A DNA stretch of 64,000 nt from Kitasatospora sp. NBC_01266 (GTDB taxonomy: Bacteria > Actinomycetota > Actinomycetes > Streptomycetales > Streptomycetaceae). Of the stretch, positions 61,875 to 64,000 are shown one piece after another (within the stretch, counting starts at the first letter, position 1; each line of letters starts with the position of its first letter). Where the stretch lies: NCBI RefSeq assembly GCF_036242395.1, contig NZ_CP108458.1:6758001-6822000 (forward strand). Reading direction: 5' to 3'. The notes under the pieces were generated by a model. The model had not been told where the DNA came from, made no database searches, and was given only the letters and a program-made list of their open reading frames with translations. The translations under genes and the position numbers were made by a program.

Positions 61875-63689
61875 TCAGCGCATTCCGGTCGGTGCGGGGT
61901 GCCGCGGCGGGATGTCGAGCCGGAACCGCAGGCGGCAGATCACCGCGTTGGTGTGCCGGCGGATCGCCCGGTCCAACAGCACACCGCGCTGGTTCTGCAG
62001 CAGCCGCTGCCAGGGGTGCGGCAGTTGCGTCTCGGGGATCAGCACCACCAACCGGTCGTGCTGCTCGGTCGCCGCCAGCTCGCGCAGGTAGTCCACGATC
62101 GGCCGGGTCAACGAGCGCGAGGCGCTGGTCAGCACGGTCAGCGGGACCTGCGGGTGCCACTGGATCCAGGCCTGCTGGATCTGCTCCGCGCTCGGCCCGT
62201 CCGTGTCCTCGGTGTGCGCCACGGAGACCGCGCGCACCTCGTCGCCCAGCGACAGCGCGGTGCCGAGCGCCTCCTGGGTCAGCCGGTTGACCGAGCCGAC
62301 CGGCACGACCACCAGCGAGTGCAGCTGCTGCGGCGGCCCGGGCACCTCGCCGACGTGCAGGGCCAGTCCGATCCGCGCGTAGCTGCGGTGGATCGACTCG
62401 AAGAGCGTCACCAGCAGCGCCACCGCCAGGAAGACCAGCCAGCCGCCCTCGCGGAACTTGGCGATCAGCTCGATCGCGGTGGCCGCCGCCGTCAGCAGCG
62501 CGCCGACCCCGTTCAGCACGGCCCGGCCGTGCCAGCCCGGTCCGCGCTCCAGGCGCCAGTGCCGCACCATGCCGATCTGGGAGATGGTGAAGCCGATGAA
62601 GACGCCGATCGCGAAGACCGGTACCAGCGCCTGGGTGTTGCCCTGCGCGCCGATCAGCAGCACCAGCGCCGCGCCCGCCAGCACCAGCACCCCGTGCCGG
62701 TAGACCTGCCGGTCGGCGCGCAGCGCGAAGACGTGCGGCACGTGGTGGTCGCGGGCCAGCAGCGAGGTGAGCACCGGCATCCCGCCGAACGAGGTGTTCG
62801 CCGCCAGTGCCAGCAGCGCCATGGTGGTGAACTGGACGATGTAGAAGCCCGCGTTGTGGCCGAGCGCGGCCTCGGTGAGCTGGGCCAGCACGGTCTTGGT
62901 GGGGTTCGGCGCGACATGGAAGTGCCCGATCAGCAGCGACAGGCCGATCAGCATGCTGCCGAGCAGCGCGCCGAGCGCGATCTCGGTGCGCTGCGCGCGC
63001 TTCTCCCGTGGGGTGCGGAAGGTCGGCACGGCGTTGGCGATCGCCTCCACCCCGGTCAGCGCCGCGCAGCCGGAGGCGAAGGCCTTGAGCAGCAGCAGGA
63101 CACCGACGGTCTCGGTGGCCGCACCCGGGTGGGTGGGTTGGACGACCGGCTCGCTGCGCAGCAGTCCGGCCAGGATCACGGTGAAGATGGCCACCACGAA
63201 GACCACCGTCGGCAGGATCAGGATCTTGGCCGACTCGGCGACGCCGTACAGGTTGACCCCGGTGATCAGGGCCAGGACCACGACGCAGATCACCACCCGG
63301 TCGGCGTACAGGGACGGGAACGCCGAGGTCAGCGCCGCCACCCCGGCCGAGACCGAGACCGCGACGTTCAGGACGTAGTCGATGATCAGCGAGGCGGCGG
63401 CCACCAGGCTGACCCGTCGGCCCAGGTGGGCCTTGGCCACCGCGTAGGCGCCGCCGCCGTTCGGGAAGGCGGCGATCACCTGCCGGTAGGAGAAGGTCAG
63501 CGCGGCCAGCAGGAGGACGATCGCCAGCGTCACCGGCAGGGTGTAGTCCAGCCCGGTGGTGCCGGCCGCGGCCAGCACCAGCACGATCGCCTCGGGCCCG
63601 TACGCGACCGAGGCCAGCGCGTCGAGGGAGAGCGCGGCCAGGCCCTGCGGGACCGTCAGCCGGTCGCGCTCGGTGCTCGCTTCGGGCAT
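61875..63689 (-). CDS. APC-family permease, KimA-like potassium transporter
   Basis: The 604-residue protein starts at ATG 63689 with GAGG upstream; GTG codons just before it are less likely. It has twelve membrane spans and SLDALASVAYGPEAIVLVLAAAG near the start, as in YdaO/KimA proteins. A cytoplasmic C-terminal domain of about 150 residues (SLVVVPVGSVNRLTQEAL...) is also characteristic and may sense a nucleotide. Known KimA members carry potassium by proton symport and respond to c-di-AMP. No riboswitch was recognised upstream. Confidence 0.87.
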   Translation of the reverse strand: MPEASTERDRLTVPQGLAALSLDALASVAYGPEAIVLVLAAAGTTGLDYTLPVTLAIVLLLAALTFSYRQVIAAFPNGGGAYAVAKAHLGRRVSLVAAASLIIDYVLNVAVSVSAGVAALTSAFPSLYADRVVICVVVLALITGVNLYGVAESAKILILPTVVFVVAIFTVILAGLLRSEPVVQPTHPGAATETVGVLLLLKAFASGCAALTGVEAIANAVPTFRTPREKRAQRTEIALGALLGSMLIGLSLLIGHFHVAPNPTKTVLAQLTEAALGHNAGFYIVQFTTMALLALAANTSFGGMPVLTSLLARDHHVPHVFALRADRQVYRHGVLVLAGAALVLLIGAQGNTQALVPVFAIGVFIGFTISQIGMVRHWRLERGPGWHGRAVLNGVGALLTAAATAIELIAKFREGGWLVFLAVALLVTLFESIHRSYARIGLALHVGEVPGPPQQLHSLVVVPVGSVNRLTQEALGTALSLGDEVRAVSVAHTEDTDGPSAEQIQQAWIQWHPQVPLTVLTSASRSLTRPIVDYLRELAATEQHDRLVVLIPETQLPHPWQRLLQNQRGVLLDRAIRRHTNAVICRLRFRLDIPPRHPAPTGMR

Positions 63690-63853
63690 CGCCACCACCT
63701 CATGTCGTCACAGCGTCCAGGGCGACGCTAGTGGCGGGCGCGGTGTCACGGCCGATCTGACGCGCGGTCAGTGGGCTGGTCGAGGGCAGCGCGGGCGCGG
63801 ACCGGGCGCGGACCGGCTGGCTCCGGAGCCGGCCGGCGTCCGATGATGGGGGG

Positions 63854-64000
63854 ATGACCACTCATCAGCTCTCCTCCTCGGCCTCGACCCTGCCCCCGGC
63901 GGTGGACGCGCGGGCGCTGCTCGCCCTCGCCGACGGCCACCATGCCCGCACCGTCCGGCCGTTCGCCACCCGGGAGGTCGCCGGCCGGCTGCTCAAGGTG
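63854..64000 (+). CDS. Start of an unidentified protein (cut by window end)
   Basis: The ATG follows a GGGGGG stretch. The visible 49 residues start MTTHQLSSSASTLPPAVDAR and continue into RPFATREVAGRLLKV. They are too few to assign a family. It is divergent from the KimA-like gene. Confidence 0.5.
   Translation, partial: MTTHQLSSSASTLPPAVDARALLALADGHHARTVRPFATREVAGRLLKV

Noticed and set aside
61899..63731. 610-residue plus-strand ORF opposite the KimA-like gene
   Set aside because: Low-complexity Gln/Arg/Gly-rich antisense frame without domain motifs.

Overview
The window is very GC-rich, with GTG and TTG starts, many overlapping start/stop codons, SARP, ArsR and TetR regulators and many secreted proteins. 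This fits a Streptomycetaceae chromosome (Streptomyces, Kitasatospora or relatives). No tRNA, rRNA, CRISPR array or insertion sequence was seen.

Positions 1-3.3 kb hold the end of a serine hydrolase gene, a Pro/Thr-rich lipoprotein gene and an M20 amidohydrolase gene. Positions 3.4-19.4 kb hold what looks like a complete RiPP (ribosomally made, post-translationally modified peptide) cluster of the azole plus dehydroamino-acid type. A 57-residue precursor has a C-terminal core in which 21 of 23 residues are Ser, Thr or Cys. It faces a tightly coupled minus-strand operon: SARP activator, leader-binding E1-like protein fused to a degenerate YcaO domain, YcaO cyclodehydratase, SagB-type dehydrogenase, LanB-type glutamylating dehydratase, one small elimination-type protein, an M50 protease with a PqqD-like N-terminus, a two-gene ABC exporter and a second YcaO. 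Only one SpaB-C-type protein is present, so a separate thiopeptide pyridine synthase was not found. I infer a linear, goadsporin-like product carrying thiazoles/oxazoles and dehydroamino acids.

Positions 19.7-24.1 kb carry a secreted phosphoesterase, an EfeO-EfeB iron-uptake pair without the EfeU permease, and a class II glutamine amidotransferase. Positions 24.1-28.6 kb hold a glutamate-type ABC transporter and a divergent LysR gene. Positions 28.7-34.6 kb hold a DUF2254 membrane protein, a GNAT acetyltransferase, a phosphotriesterase-family hydrolase, a truncated MerR gene and a FUSC-family protein. Positions 34.6-40.3 kb are a secretome segment: two wall-hydrolase-like proteins sharing a nearly identical FG-GAP repeat module, a lipid- or wall-associated secreted protein, a small secreted peptide with PNDMIWG repeats, and a TrmB/LuxR-like regulator.

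Positions 40.4-49.4 kb contain a diaminopimelate-decarboxylase-like gene, an MMPL transporter with a divergent TetR regulator and palindromic operator, a second TetR regulator facing an aldolase/ketopantoate-reductase operon, and a secreted S53 peptidase. Positions 49.7-53.7 kb hold a ZnuABC-type metal importer with two Zur-like boxes. Positions 53.8-60.3 kb hold a protein with an 18-residue repeat tail, two small unknown proteins, a bacterial PARG-like macrodomain protein, and two ArsR-headed operons (with an MFS exporter and a metallo-beta-lactamase-fold enzyme) with striking operators. Positions 60.4-63.7 kb hold a cobalamin riboswitch before a nickel/cobalt transporter and a KimA-like APC permease. 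A truncated ORF enters at the right edge.
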